Below are positions 10,296 through 22,412 of a stretch of 64,000 nucleotides of DNA, one piece after another. How positions within the stretch are numbered: position 1 is the first letter of the stretch; the number at the start of each line of letters is the position of its first letter. The DNA comes from Fallopia convolvulus. Its lineage: Eukaryota > Streptophyta > Magnoliopsida > Caryophyllales > Polygonaceae. The position numbers and the translations under genes were made by a program. The notes under the pieces are model-generated. The model ran no database searches, was not told the DNA's origin, and worked only from the letters and a program-made list of their open reading frames with translations. The stretch covers positions 20,506,200-20,570,199 of the forward strand of contig OZ024724.1 in the NCBI GenBank assembly GCA_964016875.1, given 5' to 3'.

Positions 10296-11530
10296 TCTAC
10301 TATATATAGAAAAACAATAAGGATTAGAGCCATTCTATTGTGGCACCTCAACTTTTTCCATATGTCGTAACGAGAATACGCCACCTCGGATTTTTCCACG
10401 TGGCATCTTTTCATTAAGCCATGCCATGATATTTTTTACATGTAATATGTCGAGTCATACTACATTCTGCCCCATCATTTACAAGTCATATTTAAGCCTC
10501 TTTATTTTTGGCAATTTCGAATAAAGATTATTTTTACCAAATCTTTCATTGTGTAATCTTTTGAAATAAAAACCTTTTGAATAAAAAAATATTTTCCTTA
10601 ATGAAAGAATTTAAAACAAATTTTCTAAATAGATTTACACATAAATCTTCCTTTCAAAAAAAAAATTACGCACATATCTATGATTATATATTAAAGTTGT
10701 ACTTTTTCGAGCCACCAGAACGATTCTAGACCCTCCTTATATTTATAAAATTAATTTTTAATTCTATTATTATTATAACTTCTTTGTATAAAATTCTCTT
10801 TGAAATATTTAAATTTATCTTTAACATCAAAAAAATATCCATTTAGTATAAAAATATCTTTTGAAAACTTGCTTATACAAGTATTTAAATTTAAGGATAA
10901 AATATTTTTTAAAAAATATAATTCTTTTAACATATATCTTTTGAAGAATTTATTTATAGATATATATATTGGTCTTTTTATAATAAAAATTAATGATAAA
11001 TAGATGTATTGAAATATTTGATAATCTCTAAATTTACGTACATGGAAACTAATTAAATATAAATATAATATTTAATCTTATCTAATTTTCACTTTATCGA
11101 ACCACAAAATGGGTTTGATCTCATCTTAAATTAAATTAATAAAATTTTAAATATTTTATATAATTAAATTATCTTTATCTTTCATATTTGATCATATCTT
11201 ATTTATTAAGTTAACTATTATTTTTAAATTCTTATCTCTTCCATATTTAGAATATATTAATTTTTAATTCATATTTATCTTCTTTTTTAATTACATATCT
11301 ATTATATGTCATCAAGGAAAAAGAAAAATGTAATTATTTTGTCTTAATAATATATCTTTATTCTCAACATTAAATTTAACCATTTATAACGATTAAAAAA
11401 TTTATTCATTGTACAACAATAAAATTGCTTATATTAAATTTTATATTATATTTTTGTTTATTAATATCCTATTTATAATGTGTATAAGATACCGAATCGT
11501 AGTCGTACATGGTACGACGGGTACAACTAG
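10296..11530 (+). mobile_element. Non-autonomous Helitron
   Basis: The 5' end is TCTACTATATATAGAAAA followed by the plant Helitron phrase GAGCCATTCTATTGTGGCA. The 3' end has the stem GTCGTAC-ATG-GTACGAC, then GGGTACAA and CTAG. The element sits between A (10295) and T (11531), as expected for Helitron insertion without target duplication. No Rep/helicase sequence, so it depends on a partner in trans. The interior is strongly AT-rich with no gene fragment I can name. Confidence 0.8.
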
Positions 11531-12645
11531 TAATATCTATGGACGCTTCAACCAATAAATTCTGGAATGTAATCCAAGAAGAGGCTCGAGGCATGTAAAA
11601 CGCAGTTTGTGATGTCAGGAAAAGAAAATTGAGATCGAAGGAGATAGTCTAATAGTGATAAATGCGTTAAAAGGAGATAAATCCTGACCTTGGCAGATTG
11701 AGATGTTGATTTTAAAAACTTTGTTATCTTCATTTTTCTCATGTGCATCGTGACTATAGCTAGGTGGTTGATTTGATCACCGGTCTACGTCATTTGTGGA
11801 GTACTACTCAAATTCAAACCCATTATTGACTTAAGGTTCTCATCCATAAGGATGTTCTAGGCTGACCAGTGGCAGTCTAATTTTTTCATACTAAAGAAAC
11901 TTTACTTCCAAAAATATACTTTTGCATTTTTTATTGAGCAACAATGTCTTTAGTAAAAATTTAGCTGTAATACACGATTATTCTTTTCAGATACAGTTTT
12001 GTAACTTAGTTATTTATATATATGATCCTAATTAATTAAATAATTGTTAGGGTCGAGTTTCGACTATAAGTTTTTGGTAATACTATTTTGGGAAATTTAT
12101 CTTATAGAATCCCTAGATTAATGTCGTACGATAGTAGTATGCATATAAAGTTGTGCATACACATATACACGTATATTAATACAAAAACACCTATATAGAA
12201 ATAACAAAAAGATTAAAAAAAAACCTATACAACATATATAAAGTTGTGTACATGCCTGCATTTATTGTGTCTAATAAATCCTTAGTTTTTAAATTACATG
12301 CACACTCAATCAAAATATTTTATATTTTTCCCCTTAATAAATTATATGTAATGAGCTTGCGATGCATTTTAAGTTTATAAAGATGATTTGACATATTTAA
12401 AATGTGTATATATAAAATGGATATATACCATATTATTACACGTACATATCTGTAATACATATAAATTTTTGGCAATCAATTTACATATTATTTAAAAAAG
12501 AATTTAAAACTAAAGTTTTTTCATATCATAATTCACAATAATGTATATATTTTATATATGAAAAAACGTTAATTTTGATATTCATTGCCAAAAAAGTTAT
12601 AGTAGAATACAACATATTTGCTAGCATACTATTTATATAATATGC

Positions 12646-12689
<44 letters not shown>

Positions 12690-14568
12690 CACAAATACGT
12701 AACATAATTATAATTATTATCATGAATCCAAAAAGATAATAGAAAAATTTAACAAAACAATATCACCCCCTACATATAATTGCTATACGCATTAATTCAT
12801 TTTTATACATGAATCCAAAAATATAATATGAGAAAAAAATAATAGAAAAAAAATACTCCATACATATTGAAGTTCTTGAAGCTTGAGGTTGAACAATGTC
12901 ATTTTTTTTAATATGATAAAAATAAAAATTAATAAAAATATAAACTTAAAATAAGAATGAAAATAAATGCTCATATATTTATATTTTTTATATTTATATA
13001 TAATATGCTCTTTAACAAATTAAATAGTAAAAAATACTATATTTTTTAGAAAAAGATGTTGACAACGAAAAAACCACTATGTTTTTTTATTTATTAGAAT
13101 TATATGATGCTATATGATTACAAATATAATAATCATTTCATTTTCTTATAAATATTGACACTATTGTATTCTTGAAATCAAATTTATAACTCCAAGTCAA
13201 ACCAAATTTCACTTTTTTATTATAAGGTTTAAATACATTATACCAAAAAAATGGTTTAAATGCATGCAAATATTATGTTAATTAATTTTGACCCTAATAA
13301 TTCTCTAGCATAACATTTTTGTAACAATTATTGTATTTTTCAAATCAATTTTATAACTCCAAGTCAAACCAAATTTCCCCTTTTAATTACAATGTTTAAA
13401 TGCATGCATATTATGGTTATTTATTTGACCGTGTTAATTCTCTAGCATAAAATTTTTCAGCTTTAAGAGACTATTTATTTAAAAAATAATGGCTATGAAA
13501 ACGTTTCATAGGTAGATTAAAAGAAAAACGTTTTTTAATTTTATGCTTCCACTATTAAGACTAATTTTGGTTAGAAATCATAGCTATAAACGCTTAAAAT
13601 TTCATTTTGCCTATAAGTAATACCGTATAAGTGGAAGGAGACATCTTCTAGATTAGCTCTACCTCTTTAGTCAAGTCATTGATGCAAACATTAATGAGGT
13701 TTGCATTCTTAATTTTTATTCCTTTATTATTATTATTTTTTATTACCTTATCAATTGTATATTAGACAGTGTATCTTAAATCTTAAATATTAAGACTATT
13801 ATCGATCTTTTATTTGTATATCGCTTCATTTTACAGAAAATAGTGTCCAATGACAATCATTGAAGAGGTAAAATATGGTCATCTTTAAAAATTATCTACC
13901 TATAGTAGTTTCTAACTTTTTATAATATGATGAAAAATCTAAGAATTGTAAAATCCTTATCATTATTTTCTGTTCCCGCTCCTACTTATGGTCATTGTAA
14001 TGTTTGCGGTTTCATTGGAGTTGTAGATTCTCAAGGAGTCTTTCTCGAAAAATGTTCTCTAATTTTTATTTTTGGTATATTCTTTTTTCAACAAAATTCC
14101 ATTATATTACTCATTTGAATTCAACAAAAATATTAATCGTGTAATTACTATAAAATTGATCCAAAACTACACAAAAAAGTTATAATTAATTTACAAATAT
14201 CCATAGGCTTATCTGCACTATGGTCATCATTGTTTATCATTAAATTATTTTCCAAACGCTTTTGCAATCCATTCATTAAGACTCTTCACCTTAATCGTTA
14301 GATAATTGTGGGTCAAAAAATTTATATAACTAATTAAATATAATTTTAATTAGAACACAATTACATAGTTTTTACTAATAAATTTAGTTACAAATATTAA
14401 TTTAGGGGATATAATAGCAACCAACATTTTATAGTGATATATATATATATATACCTAAATAATAAATGCGTATATGTCATATGCAATGAAAATTTAAAAA
14501 AAAAGATTGAATAATCTTTGAATTATTGTTGAAAAGAGTGTTTTAAAAATATACACATGCAAAAAAAT
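11531..14568. other. AT-rich intergenic DNA without a recognised gene
   Basis: Long A/T tracts. Two diverged copies of a phrase including AACTCCAAGTCAAACCAAATTTC lie near 13190 and 13355, with shared flanks ending in TTCTCTAGCATAA, so a segment of about 165 bp was duplicated. No ORF of credible composition. Much of this may be decayed Helitron sequence, given the end at 14569-14602. Confidence 0.5.
12649..12685 (+). repeat. (GA)n microsatellite
   Basis: About 18 uninterrupted GA units. Confidence 0.98.
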
Positions 14569-14604
14569 CTGCCCTGTGCGTATGCACGGGTCTGTCCCCA
14601 GTTA
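14569..14604 (+). mobile_element. Helitron-like 3' terminus
   Basis: GCCCTGTGCGTATGCACGGG forms a hairpin and is followed by TCTGTCCCCAGTT, close to a common plant Helitron 3' end with CCAG in place of CTAG. No matching 5' TC end was located upstream, so the element's extent is unknown. Confidence 0.45.
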
Positions 14605-14899
14605 TTATTATATGAATGTGTCGACACTATTAACTAATGGATTAACTTGAAGTAGCCGACTTTATACTCATTATATAAGTATACTCATTATATAAGTACA
14701 TTCATTGCATCTTCACTTATTTATATACTCACATTGACGTTTCAACCATTTCATGCCACTTTAAGCTTACCTCCATGTTAAGGAAACTATAGCTTCTAGC
14801 ATATCCATCTTTTATGAGCTTTCACCGCCCATCTATTTACTAGATCGGGATCTCGGTTCTTGATCATCACCTTCCACCGCTACCTTACTCCGCTAGCCT

Positions 14900-16710
14900 T
14901 GTCGTCGCTCGAGTATCATTGCATAACCCCTTAAAGACAGGATTCAGAGGTCTTGAGCTTGGCTCGATCACCCTCGACCTCGACGATCGATACCGATATT
15001 CCTCCGCCCAAGTATTCCTAGCAAGGTTGTTGATCTTGATCGGTATATTTCCCGATCTCCTATTCCCTAAATTTAGTTTGTCTATATTTAATTGAGAATT
15101 AGGAGCTTGAAGGGGTGGTTGAGGTTTGTTAAGTTCGGTTGGATTCTTAGTAGATTTAAAGTTAAATAGATTACTTATGGTTAACTAGGTAATTAATTAA
15201 GCTAGTTTGACCTTGTAGTTATTTATATATATATACGTTTATATATGTTTCGTTCATGAAGCTGGGTCAACATGAATTTGAGAATGATAAAATCGTTTGG
15301 TTGTTTAATATACATAGTAGAAGGTTATAATTAAATAATAGGTACATGTTGTTTAGTATATATATATTGTTTAGATAGTCTAAAGAGTATAATTAGTTAG
15401 TTTAGTTAAACATTCAAATTGATATAAATATTTCAGCACCCGGTCAACTAGTGAAGGGGTTAAATCCTTTCTTTGGACCCTAACTCAAATCGTTTCGAGC
15501 GTTGTTTTTATGAGTATTATTCTTATTCCTAGGTAACTAGCTTGGCCGAGTCCGTTTCAATATCGTTGGAAACTCTTTGTTTGAGGTAAGTCGTCTAGAC
15601 TTACTTAGTTATCAATTTTGATGTGTGCTGGATGTGTAGATATGATGTGTAGAGCTGTATTTTGGGATTCATTCCTATATATTATATGTGTCTATTTGAA
15701 AATAATTCGTTATTTTGGAAAAATATAATAGATGAATATTATTTTGTATTTTATTCGGACTTCTAAACATTGGCACCTAACCGATACGGCTATGATTAGG
15801 GATAGTCGGGAAGGCGGAGACATCCCTAACTTAGTTGTATGTCAAGGAGGGCCCCTTCAAAATAATAATAAAATATTTTGGCAAGTGCTCCCGAGGAGGC
15901 TTGACCAGGGGTAAGAAGGTGAATGATGAGGGTGTGAGTGGTTCGGATAAACGGTGGAGGCCGCCATCCACTACCCCGTGTAAGGCTGGAGGATGCCATG
16001 CTTGTCAGATAAATGATATTGATTGAGAATTGATGAGTTGCGATTGAAATATTATTGAGACGAAAAGTGATTAAGGTGATAGTAAAGTGAAATGATGTGT
16101 TATTATTAGTATGCATCGTATGACTTTAAGTATTATTATGTGTGTCTTATGATTATAAGAATTGTTGTGCACTTATCTGTTGCTGTGAATGTACTATATG
16201 TGAACTATTATATTATTATTCTTATTATGTAATTGAATAAATAAATTTTACTTCTGCATGTTGCATTTACTTTTCAATGCATATTGGAATTGTTAGCTAA
16301 CACTTCGGGGTGTTGTTGTTCTTTTAGGTAATCTCTATGGATTGATTAATGTTCCAAGGAATCTTCTCCAAAATGATGGTGAGCCAAATCGACGTGGTGT
16401 GTCTTAGGTTTAAGTGGGTTTGTTGTGAAAGGTTGTTAGATACAGGAGATGTCGTAATTTTGTTAAGAGAGGTGTGTGAATTACAACTTGTTGTTTAATA
16501 GGTAGAGTTTGGGTTTGTTTTGTGACTTTCTGGTGCATCCATGATTTTCTATTATTTTAAATACTACATAAGTTGGATGTTTTTCTTGTATTTCTCGTCG
16601 TGCCTTTGTTGGAAGGTCCTACATGTGAGATTGTTGTCAGGTTAGCTTGAGTGGACCCAAGTGAGGTCCACAACCAAGTGACATTCTGGTATTTAAAATC
16701 GGGGTGTTAC
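14900..16710 (+). repeat. Degenerate gypsy-type LTR fragment
   Basis: Ends with ATTTAAAATCGGGGTGTTACA at 16710, the kind of 3' end (GGGTGTTACA) also seen on the intact gypsy LTR at 43186-46020. The stretch around 15880-15915 (AAGTGCTCCCGAGGAGGCTT GACCAGGGG) matches, in reverse complement, a stretch near 41595-41625, so both belong to one LTR family. The 5' boundary and target duplication were not found. No coding capacity. Confidence 0.45.
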
Positions 16711-17956
16711 ATGAGCCATGTGGCTTAATATTGGACTAACATCTATTCCAATTATCTTCTTAAAACGTGCTTTCTTAAAATAAAACCGCTTCACATTCCT
16801 CAACTGAAACACTGCTTCTTCAATCAACTATAAATACTCGAGCTCCGGACTCATCTACCGACTTCATTCAACTAGTTGGCTAAATTTCTGACCGGTGTTA
16901 CATGATTTGGGTGGAGTTCTCTACGAAATTCGTGTGCTTCTAGATTTAGGTTCGAACAAGGTTAACATGCTTCTAGAATATCAAACAGGGCTAGGTTTAC
17001 GATTTATTCAAAGCTCTGTTGAATTAAAAGGTTTTAGTCTTGATTTCTAATTAGATTTTCGGAATTGCAGCAAGTGAACCCCTTAATTTGATGTGAGATA
17101 GATTTTTGGAATTAGAATTTACAATCCTCTCTCAAAGTTTATTTCAAGATCATACGGTTATTATGCACAAAGAAAAGTTGTGATTTAAATCACAATAGGG
17201 AGCCAAGCCTTGGATGAGTTTTGAGGCTGTATTTAGCAATTGCACAAACATATTTGTTTAGCAGCAATCTCCAATTATATACTTTTGAAAAACTAACTCA
17301 ATTTGCTTGGACTTTTAATAGGTTGTTTTAAAACCTTGGCTTTTGGAGTTTTTGGTAAACATTAATGCATCAACTAGATTATATTATGACGTTGTCTTAC
17401 AAATTTCCTTTAGCTTTAATCTATGTGGAATGGTTTGAATAATACTAACATAAATTTCTATTCTAACAGAAGAACACTTGCCCCCTGTCTTATCGCGATC
17501 CAAGAAGACATAACTAGCTCATACTCTCTACATTTCTATATAGGTAACATGATCTCAAAGTTGTGGACATGTCAATGTGCCTTAATTTTTGAAAGATTGT
17601 GAGTTATGCACTTAATTAGGGTCAGATAAGGATGGCTATATTAAGTAATATTAGTAATAGATCAGGAAATCTTGGGCTATTTTGTAGGGAAAATAATTTT
17701 TTATTTGAATTTCTGGACTTTGTATCCCTCCCAGTCCCAATTGTATTGATTGCAAAATATCCTTTCTTTTCTTTTATTTTTTAAATGATTACCATGATAT
17801 CATGATCCTAAGTAACTGTGTATTTTGTCCATATTTTCCCATATGGAGTGAGATATATTATAATAGTACATCAATGGTAATCTACCTTGAATGCATAGCA
17901 TTTTATATATTTCAACATGAACCATCGAAATCAATAAGAAAATCAGTTCCTAATCA
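16711..17956. other. Intergenic DNA, nothing recognised
   Basis: AT-rich, with only short ORFs of no family resemblance. I see no splice-linked coding exons or transposon ends. Confidence 0.5.
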
Positions 17957-17964
17957 TCTCTTTC

Positions 17965-18845
17965 TAGGGCTGTCCAACGGGTGGGTTGACCCGTAACCCG
18001 ACCCGACCCACCCACAAATTTATGGGTTAGGATCAAGTTTTTTTTTCATATTACGGGTTACGGGTTAGGTTTTTTTATGTTACGGGTTGACGGGTCGACC
18101 CGTAATATTTAAAAAAAATAAAAAATATATATTACAATATTACATTAGAGAACTTGGGTAATTGGGCCAAAAGCCCAAAGTAGCAAAACTAATGCCGAGA
18201 AACCCTAATTTTGTCCACCACTCCAACTCCAATCTCATTCTAGATTCTCCGCCTCTGCCCTCTCTGAGTCTGGCTCGATCTCTTCATCTTTTTGAGTCTT
18301 GCCCAGTTGCCACCTTCCTTTTCTGGCTCGATCTCTTTTGCGCAATTGCGCCCCTTACCGGCTTGCCCCCTTCGGCCCTTCCCTTTTGGCTTGCCCCCTT
18401 CGCCCCTTGCCGACTTCGCCCCATTGCCGACATGCTCCACTTCATGTCGCCCCGTCGTCGGCTCACGTTGCCCCTTCGCCCCTTGCTTCTTCTTATTAGG
18501 GCGTTGATTCGAATCCGCTTGATTGTCGTCGGAAAGCCCATCCAAGTTATCAGTCGCCGATCTACTACTCTCGAACTCCTCCTGCTCGGCTCTCATTTTG
18601 CCCAGATCGTGCTCCGGCGTCTTCCCGACCATCTCGAGGAGTTGCTCGTGGAGTCGATGATAACGCTTCTTTTGTTTGTGGGTCAAAAGGGTTAACTCGT
18701 GACCCGACCCGTAGACCCGCAACCCGTTTTACGGGTTACAGGTCGGGTCACGGGTCAACATTATTTTTTTTACGGGTCAGCATGTTGACCTGTAACCCGT
18801 AATGCAGGTTACGGGTCGGTCGGGTCAACCCGATGGACAGCCCTA
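17965..18845. mobile_element. hAT-type non-autonomous element with perfect 8-bp target duplication
   Basis: Terminal inverted repeats TAGGGCTGTCC / GGACAGCCCTA are perfect over 11 bp and continue imperfectly. The target duplication TCTCTTTC is exact at 17957-17964 and 18846-18853. Subterminal sequence is packed with ACCCGTAACCCG-type words on both sides in opposite orientation. The interior (about 18200-18660) is much more GC-rich than anything nearby and stays open on both strands, which suggests captured host sequence. No hAT transposase. Confidence 0.9.
18162..18722. other. GC-rich cargo segment inside the hAT element (possible captured exon)
   Basis: The plus strand has the plant leader motif AAACCCTAA at 18200-18208 next to a long open frame to 18695. 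The minus strand has another long open frame, 18240-18722, giving a Lys/Glu/Gln-rich product with KQKKRYHRLHEQLLEMVGK near its start and a Gly/Lys/Arg-rich end. The long frame starts inside the terminal repeat region without a good ATG. I do not recognise the protein. The plus-strand frame is Leu/Pro-rich and is more likely the shadow, or both are by-products of high GC. Confidence 0.35.
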
Positions 18846-18997
18846 TCTCTTTCCCTCATCTATACACTTAATTCTCTATTTATATATGTTGTAGTTCCTG
18901 ATCACCCACTTCATTGAGTTTTAACTTGGCTGTCTATATAAGTTCATTTATGTTCCATGAGTTATACAAGTTTGTAAGAGTCTATATTCATGGATCA

Positions 18998-19020
18998 ATA
19001 TATATATATATATATATATA
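18998..19020 (+). repeat. (AT)n microsatellite at the left edge of element B
   Basis: About 11 AT units directly before the inverted repeat of element B; a shorter AT run lies just after its right end, so element B appears to have inserted into an AT microsatellite. Confidence 0.95.
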
Positions 19021-19385
19021 TGATTAAGATCAGGTAAGGAGGGTTTTTACCGTAGATAATTAGGAGGATTCTCTACCGTCAGATCTGCCTTTATAAATAT
19101 TACGATTGATTGACAAGTTGTTCATTGGGTTATAAAAAAAATCAAAATATAAATAATTTAGGTAACAACGTAAATCACGAGATTTGATTGTTATTATCTT
19201 TACCAAGATTCTAATATCCTAAAATACCCGATTTTTGAGAGAAACTAATAAAAAAAAGAGCGTTTTTGCTCTGACGATTCTCTACCACCATTCTTTAGCA
19301 AGTTGGTTGCGTCTCGAGTTGCTTGCGTCAATGAAGAAATTGCTGAAATTTTTGAATGAACGATTATGTGATTTATGAAAGCATT

Positions 19386-19790
19386 GTGGTCGAAATAAGT
19401 GTTGAGTGTTTATTGTTATTCATCTTTTGATTGTAGTTTTGAATTTGCATAATTGTTCAGTGTTTAATGACTTGTTGTTCATATGTCTAAATATGAAACT
19501 AGATCATTAATTGTTCTTTTGACATTGAATAATTGTTCATTGTATGATGTGTTGTTGTTCTTTGGATGATATTTGTTTTGACACAAAGCAGTGTGGTCGG
19601 AATAAGTGTTCGATGTTTATTGTTATTCATCTTTTGATTGTTCTTTTGAATTCGCATAATTGTTTAATGTTTAATGATTTGTTGTTCATATGTCTAAATA
19701 TGAAACTAGATTGTTAATTGTTCTTTTGACATTAGATAATTGTTCATTTCATAATGTTTTGTATTTCTTTGGATTATACTTGTACACACT
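19386..19790 (+). repeat. Two-copy 207-bp tandem repeat inside element B
   Basis: The unit beginning GTGGTCGAAATAAGTGTT at 19386 recurs from 19593 as GTGGTCGGAATAAGTGTT. Both contain TTTATTGTTATTCATCTTTT, TTGTTCATATGTCTAAATAT and TTGTTCTTTTGACATT. Divergence of several percent indicates an old duplication. Confidence 0.85.
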
Positions 19791-20758
19791 AGTTGAAACT
19801 TGACGTCAAAAAAGAAGAACAAGGAAGATGCAGAAGGAAACAGTGTGAGCATAAGAGAAAAGTGTGGACTCCCACTGCTAAATCTTAGACCAGGGTTACA
19901 ACCTTGGGTATTTCCAAGGAAAACTATTCCTCATCTAAAGCCCGTCCTGAAGAGTATTCTTCATTCTCAAATTGACTCTACTAATAGTGAAATCTATGTA
20001 GTCTTCATCAACTATCGATGCCCAAAATTTGTGGACTTATTTGACGACAAATCCATGTATGACTTCATTCCATCCTTCTTAGTATTTTTACCTATATGAA
20101 CAGGTATGATGACGAAATGAATAATTATATACTAAATATTGAACAAGCTTAAAAACTATAACTACATATTCTGTAAACATATTACATAATGAACAACTAA
20201 ATATAAGAAAATGAACGAAAATTGAAGTAAAACGAAAATAAACAACAACAATATATAACACACAATGAATAACAACATGGCATCAAAAGAACAAATATAT
20301 ACAACACAATGAGCAACAACCTGACCCTTGAGTGGTACGCCGAATATTTTTTTTGCAAAGAAATAATGCCGAATAAATAACATTAACATAGAGTAGTACG
20401 CATAATGAACATCTATTTAATAAATCATGAACAAATACATTGGATATTATGGAATTATTTAAATGAACAACTATCTAATACGAAAAGAACATATATATAA
20501 CAAAAAATGAGCAATATAATAAAACGCATATATGCGCGGAAAAAAAACCCTAGACATATGACGCAGGAAAAAAAAGCCATTGAAGAACACTACCCTGGTT
20601 AGCAAATGATTATAGGATTCCATAAAACCCTAAAGTAGATGTTTAAAAACTAGTAAACTGAAGATGCTTACAAAGCCGGTAATATTTGTTGTGAACCGAA
20701 AAAAACGGAATCAGAATCTTAACAACTCCATAAGATATCGGTGAATTAGAGAAAAATC

Positions 20759-20929
20759 CTAACTTTCTCCATCAGCTATGCAATCCAGATTTGTAAAATT
20801 TGATACACCAAACTCGCTTGTTGCTCCTTCAATTGCCAAAACGGACATCGCTCCTTCAATCGCCACTTCAGCCGTGGCTCCTTCAATTGTTTCATCTATG
20901 GGTCCATCAATGCTCGTCGTCTGAATCAT
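20759..20929 (-). CDS. Small ORF in element B with an IEGA repeat
   Basis: Starts at an ATG (20927-20929) and runs 56 codons to TAG. The product contains TIEGATAEVAIEGAMSVLAI and then IEGATSEFG, an acidic repeat of about 11-12 residues in three copies. It may be the decayed 5' exon of a transposase-like gene from the autonomous parent. No domain recognised; expression is not implied. Confidence 0.25.
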   Translation of the reverse strand: MIQTTSIDGPIDETIEGATAEVAIEGAMSVLAIEGATSEFGVSNFTNLDCIADGES

Positions 20930-21209
20930 TTTCGGATGAATAATATTATCGTCTACAATTGTGAGATATGGAGAAATAGAACGATATAGGATACTCACAA
21001 CTGAATGAACAAGTTGATCTCAATAATTTTTTTCCCCTAAATAAAACTGTTAGATCCCTAAGATTACGTAACATTATTAATCCAATTTCTTCCAATTTCT
21101 TTAAAATGCTAATTGCCAATTAATCTCATCCCTTTATAAAAGCAGATTTGACGGTAGAGAATCCTCCTAATTATCTACGGTAAGAACCCTCCTTAATTGA
21201 TCTTAATCA

Positions 21210-21528
21210 TATATATATATATGTATGATTTTGCTGGTAATATAATTAAGAGGATGCCTAAAATTTTATGGTGTAGCTATTATTGAAATTGTTGGTTTAA
21301 ATGTGCAAGTGATTTTTCCACCTACATATAAATATATATAATGCTTTGTTACTATATTATTTTTGAGACATCATATCAGGATATAGAATCTTATAAGCAA
21401 CTAAATGAATATGTTATATGCATGGCTTCATAAAATTGCTTTGTTTATACCTAATTTAATTTAATACAAGTATTTATAGTTGATTTGTTGGTAATTTTGT
21501 TTGTTTTATAAAATACTTTTGAGAGGAA
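21210..21528. other. AT-rich spacer, nothing recognised
   Basis: Includes a short AT microsatellite remnant (21209-21222) from the target of element B. No gene. Confidence 0.5.
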
Positions 21529-22412
21529 CAAGGCTGTCCAATCAGATTAGGGGGCCTTATGCAAATATCATATATGCAAATTCTAAACTTTATTTTTTAG
21601 TATAAGTGTTGAATTATATATTATATTTTTTTATATTATAGTTCTTAAAATATAAGTAAAGAGCAATTAGATTTTTTTCATAATGTAATAGATATACTTA
21701 GATTATTCACAAAACAAAAGTTACAAACGTGATTAAGATGAAAAAAATATAATTTGGAGAATTGACAAATATTAACAAAAATGATACTGAAATGGTAAGT
21801 TTATTACTCATTTAGGTATGATTTATCCACATAGTAATCAATAATACCTATTGTGTTAAATCATTTCTCAATTCTAATTGACCAAATAAAAATATATCGA
21901 ACTAAAATAGTTTACTATTTAATGATGTAATAATATAAAATTATATGCAATATGTACATAAACTTTATATTAACAATAAACATAAGTATTTAGTGGAAAA
22001 CTATTTGTATTCTCTACATATTATAGTGCAATATATTAATATTAATGAGAAAAAATAAATTTATTTTACATGTATGAATAGGAATTAGAAAAAAAATAGA
22101 GGCAGGGAAAAGATAACAAAATATCAAAATATTGAAAAAGATAAAAAAGGGCCAACATGCCACAACCAAAAAAAAATGAAAACGTCTTTTTTGCACACGG
22201 AAGAAAAATTAGAAAGGAAAGTGAGGTAGGTGAGAATTGAACCCGAGTACAATGACAACTTACTATCCTGTTTTATCACCATATCAAATATTCACACATG
22301 TAATATTTACCATCCTATTTAAATATATAATAATTTTAAAAATTTCGGGGCCCTAAAAAATTTTGGGGCCTTGTTCCGTTGGGCTGTTTGCACAACCCAA
22401 TGGACGGCCCTG
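21529..22412. mobile_element. Decayed hAT-type non-autonomous element
   Basis: The left end reads CAAGGCTGTCCAATCAGATT and the right end, reverse complemented, CAGGGCCGTCCATTGGGTTG, both followed inward by GGGGCCTT words. Flanks are GAGAGGAA (21521-21528) and GAAGAGGAA (22413-22421), a target duplication with one difference. The interior is AT-rich and non-coding. Confidence 0.6.

Larger units (their letters stand above)
19021..21209. mobile_element. Non-autonomous inverted-repeat element B with 75-bp TIRs and GTTCAT arrays
   Basis: The left end starts TGATTAAGATCAGG and the right end, reverse complemented, TGATTAAGATCAAT. The two ends then match through AAGGAGGGTT, TTACCGTAGATAATTAGGAG and GATTCTCTACCGTCA to about 75 bp, with around five mismatches. 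The left half is full of TTGTTCAT/ATTGTTCATT words and the right half of AATGAACAAC/ATGAAC words. TIR length and absence of a recognisable transposase fit a Mutator-like non-autonomous element. The target duplication is hidden in the AT run. Design and motif are shared with element A although the TIR sequences differ. Confidence 0.75.

Noticed and set aside
12526..12723. 65-codon frame with a poly(LS) stretch
   Set aside because: Translation of the (GA)n microsatellite.
19800..20099. 99-codon plus-strand frame in element B
   Set aside because: Begins at TTG rather than ATG and shows no family resemblance; probably chance or a decayed transposon fragment.
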